Below are positions 9,718-18,437 of a DNA stretch of 64,000 bases, in pieces. The stretch is from Mesorhizobium sp. Its GTDB lineage: Bacteria; Pseudomonadota; Alphaproteobacteria; Rhizobiales; Rhizobiaceae. The DNA lies in contig SAQL01000002.1 of the NCBI GenBank assembly GCA_004020645.1, forward strand, positions 372,001 through 436,000. Reading direction: 5' to 3'. The translations under genes were made by a program, and so were the position numbers. Positions within the stretch are counted from its first letter, which is position 1. Each line of letters opens with the position of its first letter. The notes beneath the pieces were generated by a model, which was not told the DNA's origin, did not search any database, and was given only the letters and a program-made list of their open reading frames with translations.

Positions 9718-10578
9718 CTACTGCAGTCTCGGAATGACCGCGACCGGCCAGTAGCCGTGCCTTTCCAGAAAGGCAATTAGCCTGGCCGGATCCGGTTGTA
9801 GCGGATCGCCGTAGTCGCGGGCATGGATGCCGCCCGACACGTAGAGCACGTCGAAGCCATTGTCGGCAGCACCCTTGATGTCGGTCATCATGCCGTCGCC
9901 GATGGCCAGCACGTCCAAGCGCTCGACCGGCCGGCCGAGCAGGTCGGCGATCTCCTTCATCGCGACGTCGTAGACCGGGGCATAAGGTTTTCCGGCGACC
10001 AACGTGCGCCCGCCGAGTTGGGCATAGTCGCGAGCCAAGGCCCCGGCGCACCAGATCATCCGCTCGCCGCGCTCGACCACGATGTCGGGATTGGCGCAGA
10101 TGAAGGGCAGGTTCCTGGCGCGTAGCCGCCGCAGAAGATCGGCGTAGTCTTCCGGCTTCTCGACCTCGTCGTCGAACAGCCCGGTGCAGACCACGCCGGA
10201 TGCCTCGAACTCCTCGACGAGTTCGACATCAAGCCCGTCATAGAGCGTGAAATCGCGATCGGCGCCGATGTGGAAGATCTTTCGCGGACCCCCGATGATC
10301 AGGTCGCGGGTCACATCGCCGGAGGTGACGACGCGGTCGTAGGCCTCCGAGGGAACGCCGATCGCATTCATCTGTGCCACCACATCGGCGCTGCGGCGCG
10401 GCGAATTGGTAATCAGCACCACAGGTATCTTGGCTTCGCGTGCGGTCGCCAGCGCCAGGGCGGCGGCCGGAAAATGCCGTTCGCCATTGTGGACCACGCC
10501 CCAGACATCGCAAAGAATGGCAGAATAGGCTGTCGACAAATCCGCGAGCGAGCCGATGATATCGGGCGAATCCGCCAT
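9718..10578 (-). CDS. HAD-superfamily hydrolase (TIGR01459-like)
   Basis: The 286-residue product has HAD motif I in CDVWGVVHNG (nucleophile Asp about residue 23), motif II in LITNSPR, and the C-terminal GDGMMTDIKGA. It matches the NagD-like class IIA group often found next to ribF in alphaproteobacteria; the substrate is unknown, but adjacency to ribF makes a flavin-nucleotide phosphatase conceivable (inference). Start ATG 10578 (MADSPDIIG) is preferred over an ORF extension to 10668 that lacks family resemblance. Confidence 0.85.
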   Translation of the reverse strand: MADSPDIIGSLADLSTAYSAILCDVWGVVHNGERHFPAAALALATAREAKIPVVLITNSPRRSADVVAQMNAIGVPSEAYDRVVTSGDVTRDLIIGGPRKIFHIGADRDFTLYDGLDVELVEEFEASGVVCTGLFDDEVEKPEDYADLLRRLRARNLPFICANPDIVVERGERMIWCAGALARDYAQLGGRTLVAGKPYAPVYDVAMKEIADLLGRPVERLDVLAIGDGMMTDIKGAADNGFDVLYVSGGIHARDYGDPLQPDPARLIAFLERHGYWPVAVIPRLQ

Positions 10579-10931
10579 ATCGTTTCCCAGGTCATGATGG
10601 TTGCGAGCGCCGCCGCCGACGATCCGCAGCGACCGGACCGCATTAACCGAAGCTCTTGACCCTGTCACCAGCTTTCGCGGCGTTCAGCATCGCCGCCCTG
10701 AAGTGAAGGCACGTTCGCACGGCACAAAAACTCTCGTTTTCCAGAGCTTTAGCCCATTCTGGAGGGCTCCGCGGCGGTCCCGATCGCGGGCGGCATTGCC
10801 TCCAGCGGCGGCGTGATTAACCAAGCTTTGAAAAAGTGTGTCGATCTTGGACATATTTTAGCAATCTGAAATTCAAAGGATTGGTGGCATTCGTTCGCCG
10901 ACAGAGGGGCTCTGGCGGGGTGCTGAAGGCA
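10579..10931. other. Intergenic region, 353 bases
   Basis: The divergent promoters of the HAD hydrolase gene and the truncated tadG should lie here. A 37-codon open stretch on the plus strand (about 10757-10866, AVPIAGGIASSGGVINQALK) looks protein-like but has no start and I do not recognise it; it may be a gene remnant. Confidence 0.4.
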
Positions 10932-11240
10932 ATGATCCGAAAATTCGGTAGGGACCGGCGTGGCAACTATACGCTGATGACGGTCATCACCATGGTGCCG
11001 CTCATGGGCGGCTTGGCGCTCAGCGTCGACTACTCGGAACTGCTCCGCCAGAAGAACGCCACGTTGAATGCCCTGGACGGCGCCGGCCTCGCTACCGCGG
11101 CAGGACAGAGGGGGGCGCGAAGGATCGCGACCGAACAGCTTTGTTCTGGGCCGCTGCATTCTTCGGCTGTTAGCGCCGCTCTAGCCTACATCGGCCGCCG
11201 GTCCGGCTGCGCCCGCTCCGGTTCGACCACCCTGCGATAG
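10932..11240 (+). pseudogene. Truncated TadE/TadG-type pilus assembly gene
   Basis: Residues 1-52 (MIRKFGRDRRGNYTLM..., then VPLMGGLALSVDYSE and NATLNALDGAGLATA) match the N-terminus of TadG-like proteins: a short basic leader, one membrane helix and the DYS..L..KN..LN.ALDAA region of TadE/G and Flp-pilus-associated proteins. Full members have 400 or more residues with a von Willebrand-type domain. After residue 52 the similarity stops, the sequence turns Arg/Gly/Ser-rich and runs into a stop at 11240, overlapping the convergent DUF2189 gene. Most likely a deletion remnant. Confidence 0.75.
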
Positions 11241-12013
11241 AGATGCCACGTCGCATGGCCAAGCACGGGCATGACGACGGCGAGCCCGGCAAACAGCGGG
11301 ATCGAGCCGATGACCAGCAGCACGGCGACCATCAGGCCCCACAGCGCCATCTGCAGCGGATTTGTCATCACCGCCCGTGCCGATGTCTCGATTGCCGAGA
11401 CCGCGCCGACATCGCGATCGAGCAGCAGCGGGAAAGCGACGACGGTCGTCGCCAGCACGATCGCGGCGAAGACGAACCCAGCCGCATTGCCGAGCAGGAT
11501 CAGCGTCCAGCCCTTGGGCGTCGTCAGCACCTCGCGCACAAAGCCGCCGATCGAGGCCGGCGGCTGATTGCCGAACAGGCCGGTGTATATCGATTGCGCG
11601 GTGTATAGCCAGAGCAGGAACAGTGCCACCAGCATAGCGCCGATGACCGCAATCGCCGGCAGCGCCGGCGAGTGGCGCACGTCGAGCGCGTGCCACCAGG
11701 ACGTGTCCATGCCGAGCTCGCGGCGGCGGCTGATCTCGTACAGGCCGATAGCGGCGAAGGGTCCAAGCAGGGCGAAGCCGGACATCAGGGGATAGAGGAG
11801 CTGGATGGCGTTGGAGCCGGATGTCGTCCACTGCGCCAGGATCAATCCGACCACCGGATAGATCAGGCACAAAAACACGTAATGTGATGGCTTTGCCCAG
11901 AAATCCTCGACGCCGAGCCGCAGCACATCCATGAGATCCGCAGTGGTGATGCGCCGCACCCTGGGCTGCACGTGCATCCCACGCGCGTCCGACATGATAT
12001 GAAAGCTGGCCAT
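11186..12013 (-). CDS. DUF2189 integral membrane protein
   Basis: The 275-residue product has a hydrophilic N-terminus (VRRITTADLMDVLRLGVEDFWAKPSHY) and about six membrane segments, with FLCLIYPVVGLIL and LLYPLMSGFALLGPFAAIGLYE typical of DUF2189. Function is unknown; members are often near respiratory or redox genes. The ATG at 12013 is chosen because GGGAG lies seven bases upstream; the ATG at 12019 is too close to it. The gene's 3' end overlaps the tadG remnant on the other strand. Confidence 0.85.
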   Translation of the reverse strand: MASFHIMSDARGMHVQPRVRRITTADLMDVLRLGVEDFWAKPSHYVFLCLIYPVVGLILAQWTTSGSNAIQLLYPLMSGFALLGPFAAIGLYEISRRRELGMDTSWWHALDVRHSPALPAIAVIGAMLVALFLLWLYTAQSIYTGLFGNQPPASIGGFVREVLTTPKGWTLILLGNAAGFVFAAIVLATTVVAFPLLLDRDVGAVSAIETSARAVMTNPLQMALWGLMVAVLLVIGSIPLFAGLAVVMPVLGHATWHLYRRVVEPERAQPDRRPM

Positions 12014-12180
12014 AACCATTCTCCCGTATCCGGGGACGGCCACCGCCAGGATGGCCGCCCGTAGCTGCCACTTCAAGAGCGATGGCATGATAGCCGAACT
12101 TGATGTGCTTGTCGCGAATCGGGTGGTGTTGGAGCGAGTGCGGCGCGGCACAGGGCGTGTTCATGCCGCGCTAAAAGAGG

Positions 12181-12885
12181 CTAGGCAGCAAATCGTTGAA
12201 TGACCTCGGCCAGCGCAATATGGCCAAGGCAGGCGCCCGAACCCGCCGGCTTCTCGCCGTCCTCGATGGCCTGCGCATATCGCACGTCCGGATCGCTTTC
12301 GATCCTGCCGCGCAACGCCGCCAGCTTGGGGTAAGCCGCCCCGTCGACCGCCTGGTGGAATTCCGCCCAACGTGCCACGCCAATCAGCGTGGTGTCGGCA
12401 AGCGTCAGTCGATCGCCGACCAGAAAGGCGGTATCGGCGATCATCGCCTCGAGCCGGTCATGGCGCTCAGTAACGGCCTTGCGGCCGAAGTCGCGCAAGG
12501 TCGCCCGCAGGACCGGCTCGGCCGATTCCATTTCATATGCAGCCCAGAGCGGGGTGAAAGCGGCGGTGAAACCGGTGTTCACGAAAGCCATCAGCTGATG
12601 CATCCGGTCGGCTTCCGGCGAGCGCGGGTCGAAGCTGATGCGACGTTGCGTGTCGCGGGCTTCAAGCCACGCGGCAATCGCCATCGTCTCGGTGAGCACT
12701 CTGCCTTCGTCGGTGATCATCACCGGCGTTTCCTGACGGTCGTTGATGCGGGCATAGGCGTCGTTCTTCATTTCAGTGAACATGTCGACGCGGCACAGGC
12801 AGTAGGGCTGTCCGAGGCGTTCAAAAGCAGCGACGAGCCCCATCGAACTTCCCGCCGGGACGCCGTAAAGGAGGATAGGTTCCAT
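12181..12885 (-). CDS. Glutathione S-transferase family protein
   Basis: The 234-residue product has an N-terminal thioredoxin-like domain (PILLYGVPAGSSMGLVAAFERLGQPY, and TPVMITDEGRVLTETMAIAAWLE containing the cis-Pro and E-T motif) and an all-alpha C-terminal domain (LVGDRLTLADTTLIGVARW, the N-capping-box region). It should conjugate or bind glutathione-linked substrates in the cytosol. The ATG at 12885 follows GGAAGAGAC. It is divergent from an HxlR regulator that probably controls it. Confidence 0.88.
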   Translation of the reverse strand: MEPILLYGVPAGSSMGLVAAFERLGQPYCLCRVDMFTEMKNDAYARINDRQETPVMITDEGRVLTETMAIAAWLEARDTQRRISFDPRSPEADRMHQLMAFVNTGFTAAFTPLWAAYEMESAEPVLRATLRDFGRKAVTERHDRLEAMIADTAFLVGDRLTLADTTLIGVARWAEFHQAVDGAAYPKLAALRGRIESDPDVRYAQAIEDGEKPAGSGACLGHIALAEVIQRFAA

Positions 12886-12992
12886 TTCTTTGTCTCTTCC
12901 ATGTTTAGGGATCACGCTGCGCAGCGAAGCTTGACCCTAAACGCTGGTCGTCCCATGTAAATTACGCACTATTCTGTAACCAGGGACCCGCC

Positions 12993-13358
12993 ATGAAAGA
13001 TGTCGTCTCGCGCTGCCCGATCGAAGAGACCATGCGTGTGCTCAGCGGTCGCTGGCCGACCTTGCTGCTCTACTATCTCAAGGACGGGACCAAGCGCTTC
13101 AGCGACCTGAGGCGTGACAACCCGACCGTGTCGCACCGCATTCTGGCGCTGGAACTGCGCAAGCTGGAGGAAGCCGGGATCGTGCGGCGAACGGCATATG
13201 CCGGCTATCCGCTACGCGTGGACTATGATCTCACGGCAGCGGGTCTCAAGCTTGTGCCGCTCATCGACGCCCTGGGCGACTGGTGGGAAGATACCGAGGA
13301 CGATCGGGCCGGCGGGGTCTCATCGTCGGCGGAAACGCGGCTCGTGGCGGCGGAATAA
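12993..13358 (+). CDS. HxlR-family winged-helix regulator
   Basis: The 121-residue protein is a typical HxlR regulator: a Cys near the N-terminus (CPIEETMRVLSGRWPTLLLYYL), then the winged helix RFSDLRRDNPTVSHRILALELRKLEEAGIVRR. Such proteins often sense electrophiles or oxidants through that Cys. The 107-base space to the divergent GST gene contains the likely control region, including tagggatcac/ttgaccctaa arms near 12907-12942. Regulation of the GST is inferred from position only. Confidence 0.88.
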   Translation: MKDVVSRCPIEETMRVLSGRWPTLLLYYLKDGTKRFSDLRRDNPTVSHRILALELRKLEEAGIVRRTAYAGYPLRVDYDLTAAGLKLVPLIDALGDWWEDTEDDRAGGVSSSAETRLVAAE

Positions 13359-13521
13359 GCAGCGGGGAAAACCTGACGGCTGCCCGAGGCTGGACAACCG
13401 CCTTGGGTTGGATCTGCCGGCCGGGCCGAATATCGGAATGCACGCGCAGCGCCAGAAGCCAGCATTGTCGAGCAGATACTCTAACGTCGCGTTCTGGGCC
13501 GACAGCGGGGCGTGAGGAAGT

Positions 13522-14601
13522 TCACCTCAAATTGCTCTTCGGAAACAGCACGCGATCGGGTTTTGCATTCATTCGCGCCAGCATTTCCTTGATCAAGCGT
13601 GTTTTGGTACGCCCCGCTTCCTTCGGCGGCACGAGGTAACGAACGATGGCCTCGAGCCAGGTGTTTTCACTGACGCGAAAATGAACCACTGGATGCTCCT
13701 TCACTTCGAGTTCGTCCACCGGCGTTTGCGACAGGATGTGCTTATAGACCTTCACCTTCCGGCTCATGATGTCGCCGATCTGCTCGTCAACGACCTCTCT
13801 CATGGTTTTCGCTACGAATTCCAGATCGCTTTCATAAGCGAGCTGGAACTTGATTTCGTTCCAGACATAGGGAAACAGCGGCCAGGAATAGTTGAAGACC
13901 GGCGTGTCAAACACGGTGGAGTTCGGAAACTTGATGACGCGTCCGCTCGGATGATCGGTCCAAAGATGTTCGCCGCCGAATTCCCATAACGTCGTGTCGA
14001 GATAGCTGACATCAATGACATCGCCATGGGCATCGCCGATGCGAATGCGGTCGCCAACGCGATAAGGCGCCCTGGCCAGAATATAAATCCATGCGATGAA
14101 ACTGGAGATCGGCATTTGCAGTGCAAAGCCGAGAATCAGTGAAATCAGGCCGAGTGAGACAACCGCGGCGTACCAGTTCACAAATAAGACTGAAATGGCC
14201 ACGAAGACGATGGCGACGACGACGACCAATCGAAAAATACGTTGCAGGTTGAAGCGCGAAACACGATTGGGAATTCGGCCAATGAGAAAGACTTCAATAA
14301 CATTCGCAACGGTCAGCATAACGAAAATGAGAAGGCCGCCCCTGACGTAGTTCAGCACGCGAACGCGCAAAGGCGCGTCAAGCCATTCCAAGCGCCAATT
14401 GATCAGGACTTGGATGCCAAAAAGCAGCAAGGCAGCGGCAGCGAAACCAACCGTCCACCAGACGTCTTGCTTGCGAAGGCTGAAGCGGAATTTTTCCTCG
14501 GGCTTTTTCGCCTTCTGTTCCATAGTTTTTGGATCAGCAGTCTGTTGCGCGGCCCGTTCGAGTCGGGAAAGGTTCTCCTGTTCCTTGGCGCGCGGTTCCA
14601 T
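13522..14601 (-). CDS. MscS-family mechanosensitive channel
   Basis: The product (359 residues) has a charged N-terminus, three or four membrane segments (about residues 45-160), the MscS beta-domain (YRVGDRIRIGDAHGDVIDVSYLDTTLWEF) and a C-terminal alpha/beta region. It would open under membrane tension or act as a small-conductance anion pathway. I chose the ATG at 14601 because GGGAG lies seven bases upstream; the ATG at 14664 has no such site. Its upstream side faces the IS256-family element. Confidence 0.87.
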   Translation of the reverse strand: MEPRAKEQENLSRLERAAQQTADPKTMEQKAKKPEEKFRFSLRKQDVWWTVGFAAAALLLFGIQVLINWRLEWLDAPLRVRVLNYVRGGLLIFVMLTVANVIEVFLIGRIPNRVSRFNLQRIFRLVVVVAIVFVAISVLFVNWYAAVVSLGLISLILGFALQMPISSFIAWIYILARAPYRVGDRIRIGDAHGDVIDVSYLDTTLWEFGGEHLWTDHPSGRVIKFPNSTVFDTPVFNYSWPLFPYVWNEIKFQLAYESDLEFVAKTMREVVDEQIGDIMSRKVKVYKHILSQTPVDELEVKEHPVVHFRVSENTWLEAIVRYLVPPKEAGRTKTRLIKEMLARMNAKPDRVLFPKSNLR

Positions 14602-14830
14602 GGGTTCACTCCCGATGTGGCCATCAACCCCAGCCAGTGCCTGCTCGTTCCTCGACGGCGGCATTCCGGCAAACGACCAGTCGCTGACTGGCTCCTTGCC
14701 GGTTCACGAAAGCTGGCCTTCATTCCGGCGGCCCCGTCCCTGGTGAAATAGGGCGGCAAGGAGAAGATGCGACGTCGCCACCATATTCGGCAAATGCCTT
14801 ATAGCCCGATCGGAAATTTAGGTTGGGATA

Positions 14831-16254
14831 GTGTCCTGAAGGTTCTGCAAAAAGCTCTGGAGAGAGAACAGCCCTTGCCTTGAGGCGAGGGGCGGCCATG
14901 GCACGCTGGTGGCGTTGCGACCACCGATTCCCGTGGAAGGGGAGTGCCATGACCAAGCGAGACGTTAGACTGAGCAGAGGCGAGTTGAAAGCGTTGCTGC
15001 TGTCGGATGAGGACGGCTTTCGCAAGGTATTGCAGACTGTGGTGCAGGAGGCTTTGGAAGCCGAGATGACGGAGGCGATCGGGGCCGAGAAAGGCGAGCG
15101 GACGACGGAGCGGGTTGGTTACCGGTCCGGCTATTATGAACGCAAGCTTGTGACGCGGGTTGGGGTGCTGGAGCTTCGCGTTCCGCAGGATCGGGCCGGC
15201 CGGTTCTCGACGGAGTTGTTTGAGCGTTATCAGCGCTCGGAGAAGGCATTGGTGTCGGCGCTGGTCGAGATGTACCTGCAAGGCGTGTCGACCCGCAAGG
15301 TCAAGGCGATCACCGAGGAGCTGTGCGGCCATTCCTTCTCGGCCTCGACGGTGAGCGAGGCGACGGCGCGGCTGGATGAGGCGCTGCAGGCGTTCTTTGA
15401 GCGGCGGCTTGCCGAACCTTACCCGTACCTCATTCTGGATGCGCGCTATGAGCGGGCGCGCGAAGCCGGCGTGATCGCCAGCCAGGCGGTGCTGGTGGCG
15501 ATCGGCGTCGACTGGGAGGGCCGGCGCCAGGTGCTCGGTGTCGAACTGGCCAACCGGGAAAGCCATTCGAGCTGGCGCGCGTTCGTGGCAGGGCTCAAGC
15601 AGCGCGGGCTCGCCGGCGTCGAGTTCGTCGTCTCCGACGACATCCGGGGCTCAGGGCAGCGATCTGCGAAGTCCTGCCCGAGGCAGTCTGGCAGCGCTGT
15701 TACGTGCACTTCCTCAGAAACGCGCTCGATTATGTGCCGCGCAAGGTCGATGACGACTGCCTGATGGAGCTCAGATGGTTCTATGACTGGCGCGACCTGG
15801 CCGAGGTCAAGCGCGACCTGGCGCAGTGGATCGTCAAATGGCAGGCCAAATACCCGAAATTAGTGAACTGGGTAGAGGACAATCTCGAGGAGACGCTGAG
15901 CTTCTATCGGCTGCCGCTTGCCCATCACAAGCACATGAAGTCGACGAACATGCTGGAGCGGCTGAATCAGGAGATCAAGCGGCGCACCCTGGTCGTGCGC
16001 ATCTTCCCCAGTCCGCAGAGCTGTCTGCGGCTGGTTCGGGCACTGGCGGTGGAGATCCACGAGAACTGGCTCGAGGCGACCCGCTACCTCAACATGGAGC
16101 ATTTGCGCGAGCACAAGAAGGAGAACCTGAAGGCATTGGCCGCCTGAGACGCGGCCGCCATGTCCGCCGCTCCGCTAAACACGGGGGCTGCGCGGCGGAC
16201 ACGCCAACGTCACCGCTGAATGCCACGCCATTTTTTGCAGAACTTGACGCACAC
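14831..16254 (+). mobile_element. IS256-family insertion sequence (about 1424 bases)
   Basis: A Mutator-type (IS256) transposase gene is flanked by imperfect terminal inverted repeats: left from 14831 (gtgtcctgaaggttctgca) and right ending at 16254, whose complement reads gtgtgcgtcaagttctgca; both continue into an A-run. The inner 12 bases match perfectly. I could not find the 8-9 base target duplication expected of this family (ttgggata against aactcagg), so the insertion may be old or followed by rearrangement. Confidence 0.85.
14949..16147 (+). pseudogene. IS256-family transposase, single-base frameshift
   Basis: The first reading frame (from ATG 14949, MTKRDVRLSRGELKALL) covers the N-terminal region and first catalytic Asp (YLILDARYERAR). 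At 15639-15642 the sequence gacgacatccgg lacks one C compared with the expected gacgaccatccgg; reading on in the other frame restores SDDHPGLRAAICEVLPE, the second Asp and QRCYVHFLRNALDYVPRK, then the catalytic Glu region (NMLERLNQEIKRRT). The rejoined protein would have about 400 residues, the usual length. As written it is inactive unless a recoding event or a base-calling error explains the gap. Confidence 0.9.
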
Positions 16255-16290
16255 AACTCAGGGTCTTTATCGAAATGGCTTCGTTGATGC

Positions 16291-17079
16291 TCAGGCGACC
16301 GTGCGGTACCGCTCGGCGGGATGTTCGTTCCGATAGTTCGGAAGCATGGCCTGGCGTGCGGCCTGAAGCGCGTCCCACTGCCCGGCATCGGGTAGCGGCG
16401 GGATGGTCACCAGTTCGCGGCGGTCGAAGCCGACCAGCGCCGCATCCACCAGATCGTCCACCTCCATCACGTTGGAAAGCGTGTTGACGTCGGCGCCGAC
16501 ATGTTCCCAGATCTCCGTTCGCGTCGTGGCGGGAAGCACGGCCTGGACGTAGACACCCTTCGGCGCGAGCTCGAGGCTGAGTCCCTGCGACAGAAACAGC
16601 ACGAACGCTTTGGTTGCGCCGTAGACCGTCATGCCGAACTCCGGCGCCAGGCCGACCACCGAGCCGATGTTGACGATCGCCCCTTCGCCGGCCGCCGCAA
16701 GACGCGGGGCCATGGCGCTGGCTAGCCGCAGAAGCGCGGTCGTGTTGAGCGCAACCAGCCGCGCAACGTCATCGGTGCTCTGCTCGATAAAGCTTCCGCC
16801 GATGGCCGTTCCGGCATTGTTGACGAGGATCCCGATGCGGGCGTCATCGCGCAGCCTCGTCTCTACCGTTGCAAGCTCGGCAGGCTGCGTAAGATCAGCC
16901 TGGATGATGTCGATCGCCACGCCATTTTCCTGACGCAGACGGGCCGCTACAGCCTCCATTCGCGCCATGTCACGAGCAACCAGCACGAGGTCGTGCCCGC
17001 GGCGAGCGAAGCGCTCGGCATAGGCGGCTCCGATGCCGGTGGAGGCGCCGGTTATGAGGACTGACGGAATGGTGGTCAT
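16291..17079 (-). CDS. Short-chain dehydrogenase/reductase
   Basis: The 262-residue product is a classical SDR: cofactor motif TGASTGIGAAYAERFA (residues about 10-25), NNAGTAIGG, the catalytic Ser in NIGSVVG and YGATKAF (Tyr-x-x-x-Lys, about residue 156). It would act on an unknown alcohol or carbonyl with NAD(P)H. The start ATG at 17079 is preferred over an extension to 17127. It is divergent from a TetR regulator with a palindrome between them, the usual arrangement of a TetR-controlled oxidoreductase. Confidence 0.9.
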   Translation of the reverse strand: MTTIPSVLITGASTGIGAAYAERFARRGHDLVLVARDMARMEAVAARLRQENGVAIDIIQADLTQPAELATVETRLRDDARIGILVNNAGTAIGGSFIEQSTDDVARLVALNTTALLRLASAMAPRLAAAGEGAIVNIGSVVGLAPEFGMTVYGATKAFVLFLSQGLSLELAPKGVYVQAVLPATTRTEIWEHVGADVNTLSNVMEVDDLVDAALVGFDRRELVTIPPLPDAGQWDALQAARQAMLPNYRNEHPAERYRTVA

Positions 17080-17141
17080 GGCATTGCTCTTTTCTCTGAT
17101 GGAATCTATATTCATGACGATCATCATGATTGCAGCTAAAT

Positions 17142-17155
17142 ATGATACCTATCAT
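17142..17155. promoter_or_regulatory. Candidate TetR operator in the SDR/TetR intergenic region
   Basis: The palindrome ATGATA-CC-TATCAT is perfect over 14 bases and lies between the divergent SDR and TetR genes, 36 bases before the TetR start. A related element (atgacgatcatcat) sits at 17114-17127. Position and symmetry suggest autoregulation and control of the SDR. Confidence 0.6.
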
Positions 17156-17190
17156 GTAAATGTCAACTGGGGCCGGCGGAGAATTTTGAA

Positions 17191-17754
17191 ATGAAGGTCA
17201 GTCGAGAACAGATGGCGGAGAACCGTCGCCGAATTTTGGATGCTGCCAGCCGGCTGTTTCGCGACAAGGGATTCGACGCGGTCAGCGTGGCGGAGGTGAT
17301 GAAAGCCGCCGGGCTCACCCATGGCGGCTTCTATGGCCATTTCAGCTCGAAGGACGACCTGATCGCGCAGACCCTTGCCCATGTCCTCGCCGCGGACTCA
17401 AGCGGAGGGGGCGACCTTCGCGCTTATGCAGACGCTTATCTTTCGCCCCGGCATCGCGACAATGCCGCCGGTGGTTGCCCGACAGCGGGCCTTGTTGCGG
17501 ACATCCGCCATCAGACCCCGGCTGCCCGCGCGGCCATGACGGAAGGCCTTCGCTCACAGATCGACCGTATCGGCAAGGCGCTGCCGGAGTTGGATCCGGC
17601 AGACAGACGCCGCGCAGCGATCGGATGCTGGGCAGCGATGGTGGGGGCAGTGATCCTCGCCCGGGCTATCGACGATCCCGCGCTTTCGGATGAAGTTCTG
17701 GAACAGACGCGTGCCTGGATCGATACCGGGATCAGCCAAGTGTCTGCCCGATAG
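17191..17754 (+). CDS. TetR/AcrR-family repressor
   Basis: The 187-residue protein has the TetR helix-turn-helix (RRRILDAASRLFRDKGFDAVSVAEVMKAAGLTHGGFYGHFSSKDDL, residues about 12-55), the motif of the group with GGFYGHF, and a ligand-binding C-terminal domain with Cys about residue 96. It probably represses itself and the divergent SDR gene through the palindrome at 17142-17155. Confidence 0.9.
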   Translation: MKVSREQMAENRRRILDAASRLFRDKGFDAVSVAEVMKAAGLTHGGFYGHFSSKDDLIAQTLAHVLAADSSGGGDLRAYADAYLSPRHRDNAAGGCPTAGLVADIRHQTPAARAAMTEGLRSQIDRIGKALPELDPADRRRAAIGCWAAMVGAVILARAIDDPALSDEVLEQTRAWIDTGISQVSAR

Positions 17755-17921
17755 GCGGCAGGAGTGATCTTGTCGAGACCCATGCGGCCATTGGCGGAAG
17801 TTGGGCGGCTAACGCGCCGTAGCGTGCATCAGCGGGGTTCGCGGACGGCTAAGGGAGCAGCGAGGGAGATTTTTGAGCGCCTGCCCGGCAAAAGCCATGA
17901 TCGCGCTTATGTCAGGCGGGC

Positions 17922-18437
17922 ATGACCGCTGCGAAAATCGAAAATTCCGAAGCCCGATCAAGCCTTAACAGGCGAATGCTGCTTAGAGCTGCCGGCCTTG
18001 CCGCGCTGGCCGGGCTTGCCGCTTGCGCCACTGTGCTGCCCACCGGCGAAGGCGCCGGTGTCTCCGCCTCTGCCGTCGGCACGCTGGCGGGCATCCGCGC
18101 CTCAGCCGGTCTCGAACCGCTTGTCCCCGATCCTCAGCTCGAACAGGCAGCCCTGCAGCAGTCCGGCTATATGGCGCGCGGCGGCCGCATGACCCACTCC
18201 ACCGGCTGGGGCAAGGGGTTTGCCTCGCGCGTCAAGGGCAACGGTATTGCCGGTGCTGCCGCCGAAAACATCGCCGAGGGCCGTTTCGATCAGCAGAAGC
18301 TGTTCGACATCTGGATGCACTCGGCCGGCCACCTCCGCAACATGCTCGACCCGCGCTTCACCCGCTTTGGTCTGGCCTATGTGCGGGACGGCCGCGACAG
18401 CTCGCTGCGCTACTGGAGCCTTGTTCTGGGCAAATAG
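17922..18437 (+). CDS. CAP-domain (SCP-like) lipoprotein
   Basis: The 171-residue product has a signal region with RRMLLRAAGLAALAGLAACA, so it is likely a lipoprotein with Cys about residue 35 (the double Arg also allows Tat export). The mature part is a CAP domain: IRASAGLEPLVPDPQLEQAALQQSGYMA, MTHSTGW, AAENIAEG and WMHSAGHLRNMLDPRFTRFGLAYV, with the conserved His and Glu residues. Function of bacterial CAP proteins is poorly known. It is followed by an 800-base non-coding stretch. Confidence 0.87.
   Translation: MTAAKIENSEARSSLNRRMLLRAAGLAALAGLAACATVLPTGEGAGVSASAVGTLAGIRASAGLEPLVPDPQLEQAALQQSGYMARGGRMTHSTGWGKGFASRVKGNGIAGAAAENIAEGRFDQQKLFDIWMHSAGHLRNMLDPRFTRFGLAYVRDGRDSSLRYWSLVLGK

Noticed and set aside
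14821-16264. Target-site duplication for the IS256-type element
   Set aside because: Flanks ttgggata and aactcagg do not match; none claimed.
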